Shown here: piece after piece, positions 8,471 to 17,732 of the stretch
Position numbering within the stretch: the first letter of the stretch is position 1
Layout of the letters: each line of letters starts with the position of its first letter
NCBI RefSeq assembly: GCF_022376295.1
Contig: NZ_CP060140.1
Span: 5,387,673 to 5,451,672, forward strand
DNA: 64,000 nt
Reading direction: 5' to 3'
DNA from: Nodularia sphaerocarpa UHCC 0038
Lineage (GTDB): Bacteria > Cyanobacteriota > Cyanobacteriia > Cyanobacteriales > Nostocaceae
Made by a program: the position numbers and the translations under genes
The notes under the pieces: model-generated
Told to the model about the DNA's origin: nothing
What the model saw: the letters and a program-made list of their open reading frames with translations, nothing else
Database searches by the model: none

Positions 8471-8986
8471 ACATTTGGAAAGGAATTCAGATGCTTTATT
8501 TTTAGCGTCGGGGTTGTTGATATGTGCTGGTGTGGGTCGAATAATTCCTGCAAATAGGTCATCTAAGCCATAGGGAGTGAAAAATTGCCATTCCCCTTGT
8601 GCATTTAGTCGAACTCCCACAGCCGTAGCGGTGTGTAACCAATCTTGAATGCCATTTTCTGTACTGGTGTAGGATGTGCGCCCAGAACGCCAATGGGTAA
8701 AACTAGCTTGATTTTTTACGTCAAACTGATAATTGGGAAATTGTGCGGTTAATTCTGCTTTTGCTGCTAGTTCCTGGGAACGGTTTCCTGATTCGTCAAA
8801 AAAGGCAATATCGAAGTCTTTGATGAATAAACGACATTTTTGACCAAATACTGCATACCACACTGTATTTCGCACTGCACCCCCTGCTAACCACCAATTA
8901 GGTAGATTTAGTTGTGCGATCGCAGGTAATACAATACCCACAGGTGTATTAGCTAAAATCATCTGTAAGCGAGTGTTGCTATTCAT
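8450..8986 (-). CDS. Nucleotidyltransferase family protein (DUF925 / NTP_transf_6 type)
   Basis: 178 residues from an ATG. The family signatures are WWLAGGAVRNTVWYAVFG followed by the acidic motif KDFDIAFFD, then FPNYQFDVKNQASFTHW and TATAVGVRL; this is the PF06042 nucleotidyltransferase fold, whose substrates are not known. The C-terminal residues (LSKCPDLRLA) and stop come from the repeat shared with 8154-8196, so the natural end may have been altered by repeat insertion. It is convergent with the TPR gene and divergent from gatB. Confidence 0.85.
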   Translation of the reverse strand: MNSNTRLQMILANTPVGIVLPAIAQLNLPNWWLAGGAVRNTVWYAVFGQKCRLFIKDFDIAFFDESGNRSQELAAKAELTAQFPNYQFDVKNQASFTHWRSGRTSYTSTENGIQDWLHTATAVGVRLNAQGEWQFFTPYGLDDLFAGIIRPTPAHINNPDAKNKASEFLSKCPDLRLA

Positions 8987-9107
8987 TCACTGGCGCGGTA
9001 TTCGTGAATTACTAAAAAAAGCATGGTGATTACAACCGTCTGGAAAAGTTACAGAAGGGCTAAAATAGTACCCTAAACTTATAATTAGCCTAAATAGCAA
9101 TAATACT

Positions 9108-10583
9108 ATGACTGCTGCTACGACTGTAAAAACTGAGTACGAAGCGATTATTGGTCTAGAAACCCATTGTCAACTGAGTACCAATACCAAGATTTTCTCC
9201 AATAGCTCTACAGCTTTCGGTGCTGACCCTAATACTAACATCGACCCTGTGTGTATGGGTTTACCTGGGGTTTTACCTGTACTGAATGAAAAAGTTCTGG
9301 AATATGCTGTAAAAACTGGCTTGGCTTTGAATTGCCAAATCGCTAAATACAGCAAATTTGACCGTAAACAGTATTTTTATCCTGACCTTCCCAAAAATTA
9401 CCAAATTTCTCAATATGACCTCCCCATTGCTGAACATGGTTGGTTAGAAATTCAATTGGTAGATGCTGAGGGTAACTCGACTCGTAAACGCATTGGTGTG
9501 ACTCGTCTGCACATGGAGGAAGATGCGGGGAAACTGGTACACGCGGGAAGCGATCGCCTATCTGGATCTAGCTATTCTCTGGTAGACTACAATCGCGCAG
9601 GTGTGCCATTGGTGGAAATAGTCTCGGAACCTGATTTGCGTTCTGGTGAAGAAGCTGCTGAATATGCTCAAGAAATCCGCAGAATTGTGCGTTATCTGGG
9701 TGTCAGTGATGGCAATATGCAAGAAGGTTCTCTACGCTGTGATGTCAATATCTCTGTGCGTCCAGTGGGACGAAAAGAGTTTGGCGTGAAGGTAGAAATT
9801 AAAAATATGAACTCGTTCAACGCCATTCAACGGGCGATTGATTACGAAATTGAACGCCAAATTGCTGCTATAGAAGCAGGGGAAACCATTATCCAAGAAA
9901 CTCGCCTTTGGGAAGAAGGCGCTCAACGCACAAGTAGTATGCGGGTGAAGGAAGGTTCTAGTGATTACCGCTATTTCCCAGAACCAGATTTAACTCCCAT
10001 TGAGGTGTCTAACGAGCAATTAGAGGAATGGCGCGGCGAACTTCCCGAATTACCCGCCCACAAACGTGATCATTATGAAAGTGATTTGGGGCTTTCGGTT
10101 TATGATGCACGAGTGTTGACAGAAGACTGCACTGTGGCTGATTATTTTGAAAGTGCAATTAAATCTGGAGCTAATGCCAAGGCTGCTGCTAACTGGATTA
10201 CTCAAGATATCGCCGCCTACTTGAATAAGCAAAAGCTCAGTATTACGGAAATTGCTCTGACTCCCGCTCATTTAGCTGAGGTAATTACTCTGATTGAATC
10301 TGGTAAAATTAGCAACGCCCAAGCTAAACAAAAGCTCCCAGATTTACTTGATGGTGTTTCCCCTGAGAAAGCTTTTGCAGGTCAGGAGTTAATCACTGAT
10401 CCTAGTGTACTAGAATTGCTCATTGATGAGGCGATCGCAGCTAATCCCAAAGAACTGGAAAAGTATCGCAACGGTAATACAAAGCTGAAAGGCTTCTTTG
10501 TGGGACAAGTTTTGAAGAAAACTGACAAACGAGCTGACCCTCAACTCACTAATGAATTAGTCGAGAAAAAACTGAATGCTTAG
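9108..10583 (+). CDS. gatB: Aspartyl/glutamyl-tRNA(Asn/Gln) amidotransferase subunit B
   Basis: 491 residues, full length. GatB binds misacylated Glu-tRNA(Gln) (and Asp-tRNA(Asn)), and activates it for amidation using ammonia from GatA within GatCAB; cyanobacteria use this route for Gln-tRNA. Visible motifs are IGLETHCQLSTNTKIF, CMGLPGVLPVLN, YFYPDLPKNYQISQYD and DYNRAGVPLVEIVSEPD, with the C-terminal YqeY-like domain (about 330-491, ending GQVLKKTDKRADPQ). It is monocistronic here and ends at the hairpin at 10701. gatA and gatC are not in the window. Confidence 0.98.
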   Translation: MTAATTVKTEYEAIIGLETHCQLSTNTKIFSNSSTAFGADPNTNIDPVCMGLPGVLPVLNEKVLEYAVKTGLALNCQIAKYSKFDRKQYFYPDLPKNYQISQYDLPIAEHGWLEIQLVDAEGNSTRKRIGVTRLHMEEDAGKLVHAGSDRLSGSSYSLVDYNRAGVPLVEIVSEPDLRSGEEAAEYAQEIRRIVRYLGVSDGNMQEGSLRCDVNISVRPVGRKEFGVKVEIKNMNSFNAIQRAIDYEIERQIAAIEAGETIIQETRLWEEGAQRTSSMRVKEGSSDYRYFPEPDLTPIEVSNEQLEEWRGELPELPAHKRDHYESDLGLSVYDARVLTEDCTVADYFESAIKSGANAKAAANWITQDIAAYLNKQKLSITEIALTPAHLAEVITLIESGKISNAQAKQKLPDLLDGVSPEKAFAGQELITDPSVLELLIDEAIAANPKELEKYRNGNTKLKGFFVGQVLKKTDKRADPQLTNELVEKKLNA

Positions 10584-10700
10584 GTGTTTATCGGTTTTTT
10601 AATTAATTCTTCATCATATCTTTACAAAGAACGCAGAAAAAGAGGTTACACCCCTCACACCTAAAGAGCTATTCTGTGTGTAGTAGAACCCTAATGATCT

Positions 10701-10734
10701 GGAGAGCCGCATAAGTAGCTCTCCTTATTTTTTT
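10701..10734 (+). terminator. Intrinsic terminator downstream of gatB
   Basis: A 7-bp stem GGAGAGC/GCTCTCC with a 10-nt loop is followed by TTATTTTTTT. It lies 118 nt after the gatB stop on the coding strand. Confidence 0.8.
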
Positions 10735-10764
10735 AAGAATGCGGATTTAATCTAATACACCAAC

Positions 10765-10876
10765 CTCACCCCCAACCCCTCTCCTTGCTTTCGCGTAGCG
10801 TCTCCCTCTTCTCCCAAAGGGAGAGGCTAACGCCTGCCGTAGGATGCCCGAAGGGCTGTAGGGAGAAGGAGAGGGG
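10765..10876. repeat. C-rich dispersed repeat with inverted ends
   Basis: Begins CCTCACCCCCAACCCCTCTC and ends AAGGAGAGGGG, the same end type as family A. The centre carries TTCGCGTAGCGTCTCCCTCT and CCAAAGGGAGAGGCTAACGC, the interspersed block also seen near 8230, 41745 and 58120. Non-coding. Confidence 0.7.
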
Positions 10877-10924
10877 AGTTACAGAAATTTTCAGGATGAA
10901 ACACACAACAGAAGTTAAAACCCT

Positions 10925-10952
10925 GTAGAGACGTTGCATGCAACGTCTCTAC
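10925..10952. repeat. 28-bp perfect palindrome (GTAGAGACGTT type)
   Basis: Two GTAGAGACGTTGCA half-sites in perfect inverted order. The same arms with a CCATGG instead of a GCATGC centre occur at 28603-28630 and 47777-47804, so the arms are conserved and only the core varies. Confidence 0.9.
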
Positions 10953-11065
10953 ATTGTGGTGTAATTAACCGAAAACTGCTGTAAGGGCAAGTTGATAGAA
11001 AATTGGTATAAGTTATTATTCATGGCTTGACTGTCATAACTTAAACAATTGCATCTCATTAATCA

Positions 11066-13165
11066 ATGGTGAACTCTACCCTCGTTACCACAATCTATGT
11101 TAATCCTCTCCAGGGTAATGATACCAATGCTGGTTCTCGGTCGAGTCCGTTTAAAAGTCTCACCCGTGCTTTAAAAGCTAGCAAAACACCTGTAATTATT
11201 CAGTTGACATCTGGTACTTATGGCGCTGCTAATGGTGAAGTGTTTCCCATCGTTATTCCTGCGGGGGTGACAGTCGTCGGTAACGAAGCTAACAAAGGTG
11301 CTGGGATTGTGATTTCTGGGAGTGGTGAGTATCAAAGTCCTAGCTTTGGTATACAAAGTATGACATTACTTTTGCAAGGTGATGCCAGTGTCTTAGGTGT
11401 GACTGTGACTAATCCCGTGCCTAGAGGTACAGGAATCTGGATTGAATCGGCAGCAGTCAATGTGGTTAATAATACTTTGATTAACTGTGGTCGAGAAGGT
11501 ATATTTGTGACTGGGACTGCTAAACCCGCTATTCTGGATAATGTGTTTAGACAAAATGCCGCCAGTGGCTTGATGATGGCGCGTCATAGCAAGGGAGAAG
11601 TGTTGCGGAATGTATTTCAAAAAAATTCTTTAGCCATAGCCATCAGTGATTTTGCTGCCCCGTTGATTGCAGATAATACAATATCCGATAACCGTTCGGC
11701 GATCGCTCTTTCTCGCAATGCTAGACCTGTGCTGCGTCAAAATCGCATTATCAAAAATACCCAAGGCGGGATGTTAGTCAATGGTGACGCTATTCCTGAT
11801 TTAGGTAACAATCAAGACGCGGCTGGTAATATTTTTGAGCAGAATGCTCTCTTCGATTTACACAACACCACACCACAGCCGCTAGTTTCAGCAGGTAATC
11901 AGTTGAATCCTACCCAAGTTAAAGGTAGGGTAGATTTTATTACTGTCCGAGAAGATTATCCGCGACGCATCTCCGGTAGCACCAGGATGTTTTCTGATTT
12001 AACTGGACATTGGACAGCAGATTTTGTGGAAGCATTGGTAAATAGGGGTGCAATTAGCGGCTTTCCCAATGGGACTTTTGCCCCAGATGCACCCATCAAT
12101 CGCGCTCAGTATGCGGCGATTATTGCTAAAACTTTTCAGTTACCTAAAACAAATCAAGCTAATAAATTTACTGATGTCAACCCCAGCTTTTGGGCAGCAT
12201 CAGCCATTTTGCAAGCTGCTGAAATGGGCTTTATTAGTGGCTTTCCCGATGGGACGTTTCGCCCCGGACAAAACTTGACAAAAGTACAGGCCATAGTATC
12301 TATAGTTAATGGGTTAAAACTCACAGGCGGCAATCCCCAGGTGTTAAATGTGTATCGCGATCGCGTTCAAATTCCCACTTATGCCACTAATGCTGTAGCA
12401 ATTGCCACCCAATCATTACTGGTGATTAACTATCCTGAACAAGAACAACTAGAACCTCTGCGAGATATCACTCGTGGTGAAGTAGCAACATTAATTTATC
12501 AAGCCTTAGTAGCCAAGAGTGGGGAGAAAGCGATGGCGATCGCATCCGCCTATATTGTCAGACCCGATGTGAATCTCCCCGGATTTACCGACATTAGCGG
12601 ACATTGGGCTGAACCATTTATTCGGGGGTTAGCTAGCATGAATTTAACTCATGGTTTTGCTGATGGTAGCTACCAGCCAAATAAACTGATGACTCGCGCC
12701 GAATATGCGGCTTTAGTCGCGGAAGTCTTTAATCCTGCACCCAAACGCCCCGCACTGGATTTTACAGACGTATCCCCAGACTTTTGGGCTGATGAAGCCT
12801 TACAAATTGCCAGTAGAGGTGGCTTTATCAGTGGATTTGGCGATAGTACCTTCCGCCCGGCTGAAAATGTGCAAAGGGTACAGGTGATTGTCTCCCTAGT
12901 GAATGGACTTGCTCTACCAATCGGTGATCACAATGCTTTACTCACTTATACTGATAGTCAGACAATTCCCGATTATGCTCGTCAAGCAGTTGTAACTGCT
13001 ACAGAGCAAAGAATTGTTGTCAATTACCCCAACCCCAAACAACTTGTACCGACGGGAGACGCAACCCGTGCCGAAGTAGCCGCAATGGTTTATCAGGCAT
13101 TAGTTGCGATCGAGCGAACGTCAAGAATTAATTCAACCTATATTGTTGAGACAGTCAGCAGTTGA
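11066..13165 (+). CDS. DUF1565 beta-helix protein with six SLH domains
   Basis: 699 residues. Residues about 8-290 form a DUF1565/parallel beta-helix domain (TIYVNPLQGNDTNAGS, then repeated N-x-I/F turns such as NNTLINCGREGIFV). Six S-layer-homology domains follow as two triplets (about 310-358, 372-421, 432-482, then 508-557, 566-615, 626-678), with the hallmarks FTD..GHWA and GFPDGTFRP. SLH domains bind cell-wall polymer or, in cyanobacterial outer-membrane proteins, peptidoglycan. There is no signal peptide, and an in-frame TAA sits 6 nt before the ATG, so no longer start exists. It resembles the DUF1565 gene at 15676. Confidence 0.85.
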   Translation: MVNSTLVTTIYVNPLQGNDTNAGSRSSPFKSLTRALKASKTPVIIQLTSGTYGAANGEVFPIVIPAGVTVVGNEANKGAGIVISGSGEYQSPSFGIQSMTLLLQGDASVLGVTVTNPVPRGTGIWIESAAVNVVNNTLINCGREGIFVTGTAKPAILDNVFRQNAASGLMMARHSKGEVLRNVFQKNSLAIAISDFAAPLIADNTISDNRSAIALSRNARPVLRQNRIIKNTQGGMLVNGDAIPDLGNNQDAAGNIFEQNALFDLHNTTPQPLVSAGNQLNPTQVKGRVDFITVREDYPRRISGSTRMFSDLTGHWTADFVEALVNRGAISGFPNGTFAPDAPINRAQYAAIIAKTFQLPKTNQANKFTDVNPSFWAASAILQAAEMGFISGFPDGTFRPGQNLTKVQAIVSIVNGLKLTGGNPQVLNVYRDRVQIPTYATNAVAIATQSLLVINYPEQEQLEPLRDITRGEVATLIYQALVAKSGEKAMAIASAYIVRPDVNLPGFTDISGHWAEPFIRGLASMNLTHGFADGSYQPNKLMTRAEYAALVAEVFNPAPKRPALDFTDVSPDFWADEALQIASRGGFISGFGDSTFRPAENVQRVQVIVSLVNGLALPIGDHNALLTYTDSQTIPDYARQAVVTATEQRIVVNYPNPKQLVPTGDATRAEVAAMVYQALVAIERTSRINSTYIVETVSS

Positions 13166-13293
13166 CCAAGTAAAATGAAAGACACTGTTTATTAGCCCAG
13201 AAATTCTTGGTAACAAATCCTATAGCTAAAAACACGATAGGCTATAAAGCATGGGGAGATAATTTATACTCCTCGTCTGAAGCCAATAGTCCC

Positions 13294-13992
13294 ATGTTAA
13301 CAACAGCCTCACAAACCTCTGCCGAATTGGCAAACGCTCTATTAACTCACTATAGTTTTGATCTCAGTGGCTATACTGCCAGTGAGCTAATTAACCGTTG
13401 GCAAAGCCAATACCCAGTAAATTGGCTGCATTTGGCAGTTGTTGAGGCGCTCTATCAAGGACGCTATAAAGGAATTTCAGTGCAGCAAATCTTAGCATTT
13501 TGGCAGAGGCGGGGGCAGGTTATTTATCATTTCAATATGGAATTTGAACGCCTGATTTGTAGCAAGTTTCCCGAAAGCTTAACTGAACAGGCTGCACCAG
13601 TTCTACCTGAGATTAACCAAAAAGTTCCAGTTGAGTCCGCATCTATTCGTCAACCAGTTACAGCCAATTCCTTACCTGCTATGGTGGGCAATGAGTATAG
13701 GCAAACTCAAACTGCAACCCTAAAACCGATGAATGCAGAAGAGGAGGAGAAGCCACGAAAAAATATCTTAGCATCTTCGACTCTCAGCACTGCTGCGGAT
13801 GCTACTCAGTCGAGGCTGAACTCACAAGGAAATATTCAGAGAAATTCTCCATCCCCAAAACTCCACCAGCCCACAAAACTACTACCACCATCTGCCAATC
13901 ATCCACCCATTGGACAATTTACTCCATCAACCAGCGATCAATCTGATTCATTCACATCAAAACTGAAAGCAATGTCAGACGACCACCGATAA
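13294..13992 (+). CDS. Conserved cyanobacterial hypothetical protein
   Basis: 232 residues from the ATG at 13294 (a TTG at 13207 would add 29 residues). Residues about 10-95 form a compact, conserved-looking helical domain (YTASELINRWQ, WLHLAVVEALYQGRYKGISV, QQILAFWQRRGQVIYHFNMEF); the remainder is a Pro/Ser/Gln-rich disordered tail. I have seen this N-terminal motif in several cyanobacterial proteins of unknown role, where it faintly recalls DnaD-like helical domains; I do not assign a function. It follows the SLH gene on the same strand. Confidence 0.65.
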   Translation: MLTTASQTSAELANALLTHYSFDLSGYTASELINRWQSQYPVNWLHLAVVEALYQGRYKGISVQQILAFWQRRGQVIYHFNMEFERLICSKFPESLTEQAAPVLPEINQKVPVESASIRQPVTANSLPAMVGNEYRQTQTATLKPMNAEEEEKPRKNILASSTLSTAADATQSRLNSQGNIQRNSPSPKLHQPTKLLPPSANHPPIGQFTPSTSDQSDSFTSKLKAMSDDHR

Positions 13993-14309
13993 CGCGTCTA
14001 TCCCCAGGAAGAACTAGATACTCTCAAAATAGCTTATTATGTATGAAGAAATATAGATTTGGTTGATTCTAACGCAGAATTTTAATCATTCTTAAATTTC
14101 AATTTTGCCATATTTAAAACTACAATCATCTCACTCTTTCTAATAATACTTATTGGATAAATATATCAATTGTATTTAAGAGTAAAAATCTTAGATACAT
14201 TGTCATGGATACAGACTATGTTACTGTAAATAAGCACTTGCCTTAAAATTGCCAGTAAATTGCTAGTTTTTGTCAAGTTTTGGTTAAAGTTATTGTGTGA
14301 CAATCATCC
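13993..14309. other. 317-bp AT-rich intergenic region
   Basis: Strongly AT-rich with no gene, hairpin or repeat I can support. It must hold the promoter of the desaturase gene that begins at 14310. Confidence 0.4.
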
Positions 14310-15407
14310 ATGAATTTGAATACTGATCAGAGATTGATGAACCAGGTAAGCTATGCGAAAGCATTACGTTTTCAGATTCCGCCTGAAGCGTTTGCACCCG
14401 ATGCCAGTAAATTAATTATCCTGGTAATTAATCTAGCAATTTTGATACTGGGCTGGATGATAGCAGATCATTTAGATAGTTGGTCAATCTATCTTTTATG
14501 GTTATATTTACCTTTAACAATTATTATGGGCAATAGTGTGATTGCCTTATTATTTAGCTGCCACGATTTGATGCACGGTAGCGTAATTAGAAACTCAAAA
14601 CTAGCCTATTTTTTCAGCTTTCTAGGGCTAACAATGTTGTGGATGCCGCCAACTTTATGGAAATCGGTTCATAACCGGGTGCATCATAATCACACTAATG
14701 ACTTGGGTGATCCGGATCGCAATTACTTAGATAAACAGCCTAAAACCTGGGGTAAATGGATTCATAATCTATTTGTGCCTTCTTTAGAAGTCAATCCTTT
14801 TTGGTTCATTGTGGGCATGACTTCGGCATGGGGTGTACATAATTTTCGCAATCTGACTTCGGTACTATTTTTTAATAGTAAATCTGTGGATTATGTGCCG
14901 GCGGCATTTACAGTTAGTGCTAAAGATCGTGGAGCGATCGCCGGGGAAATATTTCTGATGTCAATACTACATCTAGCTATTTTAGCCTATCTAGAATTTC
15001 ACCCCCTAAAACTTATCCTAGGCTACTTTTTACCCATTGCAATTGGCAATGCAGGCTTGATGTTCTATATTTATACGAATCATCTGCTTTGTCCAATGAC
15101 CAACGTTAATGATCCTCTGGTAAATTCTACATCTTTACGGGTTTATAAAATATTTGACCTGTTGCATTTAAATTTTTCGTACCATACAGAACATCACATT
15201 TTCCCAGGAATGAACTCTGATTATTATGTCATGGTGCGAGAGTTGTTAGAAGCTGATTATGCGGATAAATTTAATTTATTAGATGCCCAAGAAGCTTGGC
15301 GTTTGTTGATGCAAAGTTATCGGCATTATCAAGATGAAAATACTTTAACAGATTGGGCAGGAAAAACCACTATGCCTTGTCCCCTTAACCAAAAAGTCAA
15401 GGTTTAA
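14310..15407 (+). CDS. Fatty acid desaturase family membrane protein
   Basis: 365 residues with the three histidine boxes of membrane di-iron desaturases and hydroxylases: HDLMH (85-89), HNRVHH (121-126) and HTEHH (about 295). Hydrophobic segments lie at about 33-55, 60-83, 98-113 and 205-255. Substrate (acyl lipid or other) cannot be told; boxes and spacing fit the PF00487 superfamily rather than the carotenoid hydroxylase CrtR. A second ATG (MNQVSYAK) lies 9 codons in. It is a single gene, followed directly by a copy of repeat family A. Confidence 0.85.
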   Translation: MNLNTDQRLMNQVSYAKALRFQIPPEAFAPDASKLIILVINLAILILGWMIADHLDSWSIYLLWLYLPLTIIMGNSVIALLFSCHDLMHGSVIRNSKLAYFFSFLGLTMLWMPPTLWKSVHNRVHHNHTNDLGDPDRNYLDKQPKTWGKWIHNLFVPSLEVNPFWFIVGMTSAWGVHNFRNLTSVLFFNSKSVDYVPAAFTVSAKDRGAIAGEIFLMSILHLAILAYLEFHPLKLILGYFLPIAIGNAGLMFYIYTNHLLCPMTNVNDPLVNSTSLRVYKIFDLLHLNFSYHTEHHIFPGMNSDYYVMVRELLEADYADKFNLLDAQEAWRLLMQSYRHYQDENTLTDWAGKTTMPCPLNQKVKV

Positions 15408-15418
15408 CTTTCTTCAAA

Positions 15419-15650
15419 TTCTCCCCTCTCTTTCGTAAGAAACCACTATGTACACATAAGTCTTCTGACCCCCTCTAACTCCCCCTTACTAAGGGGGAGA
15501 ACCGGATGTTCCCCCCTAAACCCCTTCGGGGATGCGCCTTCGGCGTAGTGCAAGGGGGGATTAAGGGGGGTAAATCCAGGGTCTGTGCTTGATTGCTAAG
15601 ATGTGTGTACAGGTGGTTCCTTCGTAAGGAGAGGGGTTGGGGGTGAGGTT
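15419..15650. repeat. Repeat family A, copy 2
   Basis: Same order and orientation as 5457-5683, almost identical through the central C-rich/G-rich arms and the CGCCTTCGGCG core. It lies between the desaturase and the convergent DUF1565 gene. Confidence 0.85.
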
Positions 15651-15675
15651 CTATATTTTAGTAATCCTCTGAGGA

Positions 15676-17235
15676 TCAATTTAACGGCTCTAGTGTAGTT
15701 CTTAAACCGTTACTATTGAGGACTTTTACTATTTCATCGGCATTATTGCGATCGCTAAAAACGCCCACTTGCATGACTCTACGACCTTGGCGCATAGTAG
15801 GAAATGCACCCGGTGCTAAGTTTCTCACTGTGTTTTGTTCTCGATCAGTGGAGGCATTTACTATCACTCGGTAACGTACACCAGGGCTAGTATATGCAGT
15901 TGTCTGAGTAGGGCGAGTATTGTTATTGGGAACTGGTAGAGATGATCCTGCAAAGGGAGGGGCTGCAAATTCCACAACATTGGGATCAATATTCACATAA
16001 TTTATCTGTGATTGATTAGCCTGGTTGGGCTGACTGGGAGCAGAAAAGGTAATTTCTCCACTGGCCCGGATGGGACGATTTGCTACAGTGGGACGTTGAG
16101 GGATCTGAGGGTTGTTAGCTGTGGGTGCTGTTTGAGCGTTGAAATCTACCTTACCAGCAATGCGATTTTGGGACAGGTTGTTACCAGCAGCAGGAATCGT
16201 CTGCTTACTGGCACTAGCATTAATATCGTGACGAGTATTATTGCGAAATTCGTTACCACCTGCTTCAGTAATAGTACCCAAATTTGGTATGGCTTGAGCG
16301 ATCGCAACTAAACCATCTTCTCTATTACCTTGAATTGAATTATTCCGTAAAATCGGGCGCGCATTGGCTTGGACTATAATCCCAGAGCGGTTGTTTTGAA
16401 TTTGATTAAGAGCCAGTATAGGCGCAGCATTTTGAGTAATATTAATCCCAAATCCTGTGTCATCAAAGACATTTTCCCGCACTTCCGCCTGAGAATTACC
16501 GCCAATGGTCATACCATTCGCCCCATTGCGATGAAAGTAATTTTGCCTAATTATCGGCGCACTGTTACCAGTCACGGAAATCCCATCCTGAGTATTACCA
16601 GTAAATGTATTGTTTGCGATCACGGGATTGCTCGATTCAATCCACAAACCATAACCACGGGGATTGGAATTTGTTACCGTTACCCCAGTTAATTCGGATT
16701 TGTCTGCGCCAACAATTGTGACATTTTGACCGCCAAAGCTGCGACTGAGGTATGTACCACCGCCTTGAATCGTAATTCCCTGTCCTTTGTTGCGATTATC
16801 CCCTTGAATACCAACACTCGGTTTGAGCTTCAGGGGAAAAACCTCTCCAGTGTCAGCACTATAAGTGCCTGGGGAGAGCATAATCATTGTATTGGGAGTG
16901 GCTACTTGCAAAGCTTGAGTAATGGTCTTTAAAGGAGCGCTTTCACTACCATTCCCCAAGGAGTTATTTCCCCCACTTGGGTTGACAAATAACATTTTCA
17001 CTTGAGGTATGGTGCTTTCTCCCTGGGCTATCTGATTGGCTACAGATGGCGTTTGAGCAGCGACTCTGGCCGGGCTGATACCCAGTAAAATTATACCTGC
17101 GACTCCTAAGCCAAGGGTAAAAGACAAGATAGAAGAAACTAAAGGTAAGACTAATTCCGAAGAAGAATGTGAAATGTCAACCTGGGGATTTAGGTTTAAT
17201 TGCAGGCGCTGTGCTTGAGAATATTTAGAATACAT
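15676..17235 (-). CDS. DUF1565 beta-helix protein with SPOR-like C-terminus, membrane-anchored or secreted
   Basis: 519 residues from the ATG at 17235 (a TTG at 17265 would add 10). There is a hydrophobic segment after about 30 residues (LPLVSSILSFTLGLGVAGII, then ARVAAQ, a likely cleavage site), then a DUF1565/right-handed beta-helix (about 80-330: LFVNPSGGNNSLGNGSE, repeated NPVIANNTFTGN units), a Pro/Asn/Gln-rich linker and a C-terminal SPOR-like module (YRVIVNA...MQVGVFSDRNNADEIVKVL). SPOR domains bind denuded peptidoglycan. It is a paralogue of the beta-helix half of the gene at 11066 with a different wall-binding module. Confidence 0.8.
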   Translation of the reverse strand: MYSKYSQAQRLQLNLNPQVDISHSSSELVLPLVSSILSFTLGLGVAGIILLGISPARVAAQTPSVANQIAQGESTIPQVKMLFVNPSGGNNSLGNGSESAPLKTITQALQVATPNTMIMLSPGTYSADTGEVFPLKLKPSVGIQGDNRNKGQGITIQGGGTYLSRSFGGQNVTIVGADKSELTGVTVTNSNPRGYGLWIESSNPVIANNTFTGNTQDGISVTGNSAPIIRQNYFHRNGANGMTIGGNSQAEVRENVFDDTGFGINITQNAAPILALNQIQNNRSGIIVQANARPILRNNSIQGNREDGLVAIAQAIPNLGTITEAGGNEFRNNTRHDINASASKQTIPAAGNNLSQNRIAGKVDFNAQTAPTANNPQIPQRPTVANRPIRASGEITFSAPSQPNQANQSQINYVNIDPNVVEFAAPPFAGSSLPVPNNNTRPTQTTAYTSPGVRYRVIVNASTDREQNTVRNLAPGAFPTMRQGRRVMQVGVFSDRNNADEIVKVLNSNGLRTTLEPLN

Positions 17236-17465
17236 AATCAATTTTAGACAAGTCCTAGTAACCAAGTTTTACCCTCAAAGACACTAGAATGTCGATAATT
17301 GTTTCGGCTTTGTGATCTGATTTTAAAAATCGGCATTTTGTCCCGTGTAATGACTAATACCATAAAAAAGCAGGAACACGGTAATTTTGAAATTTTCAGG
17401 TAAAGGACGATTCTTCAAAAATACACTAAGTAGGTCGGCGTAAATAAAGTTAACTAGGTAGGGTC

Positions 17466-17528
17466 GTCATTGGTCATTGGTCATTGGTCATTGGTCATTT
17501 GTCATTGGTCATTTGTCATTTGTCATTA
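17466..17528 (+). repeat. Nine tandem heptamers GTCATTG/T
   Basis: Nine consecutive 7-bp units of GTCATTG, with T or A as last base in some. This is the short tandemly repeated repetitive (STRR) type known from heterocystous cyanobacteria. It abuts the MITE-like element at 17531. Confidence 0.9.
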
Positions 17529-17530
17529 GT

Positions 17531-17732
17531 AAGAGGTTGTTTGAAAAGTCTAATTTATTACTAGCCCAGGCGACTAGAAGTCGCGGCTATACAAACCAAA
17601 CCCGCCTGCGCGGGTTAAAAACCTTAATTTTTCATTAGTCCAGGTCGCTGGACTTGGCCTGTGTAGTAGCGTATCGCTAACGCGAAGCGTAGCCATATTA
17701 TATTCGCCCAAAACTTTTCAAACACCCTCTTA
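17531..17732. mobile_element. MITE-like element, family B copy 1
   Basis: About 200 bp bounded by inverted repeats AGAGGTTGTTTGAAAAGT (left) and ACTTTTCAAACACCCTCT-type (right), with TA at both outer edges. The interior has GCGACTTCTAGTCGC-type and CCCGCCTGCGCGGG palindromes and a TAGCGTATCGCTAACGCGAAGCGTA block. A second copy lies in inverted orientation at 40309-40512. No coding capacity, so it would need a transposase elsewhere. Confidence 0.85.
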
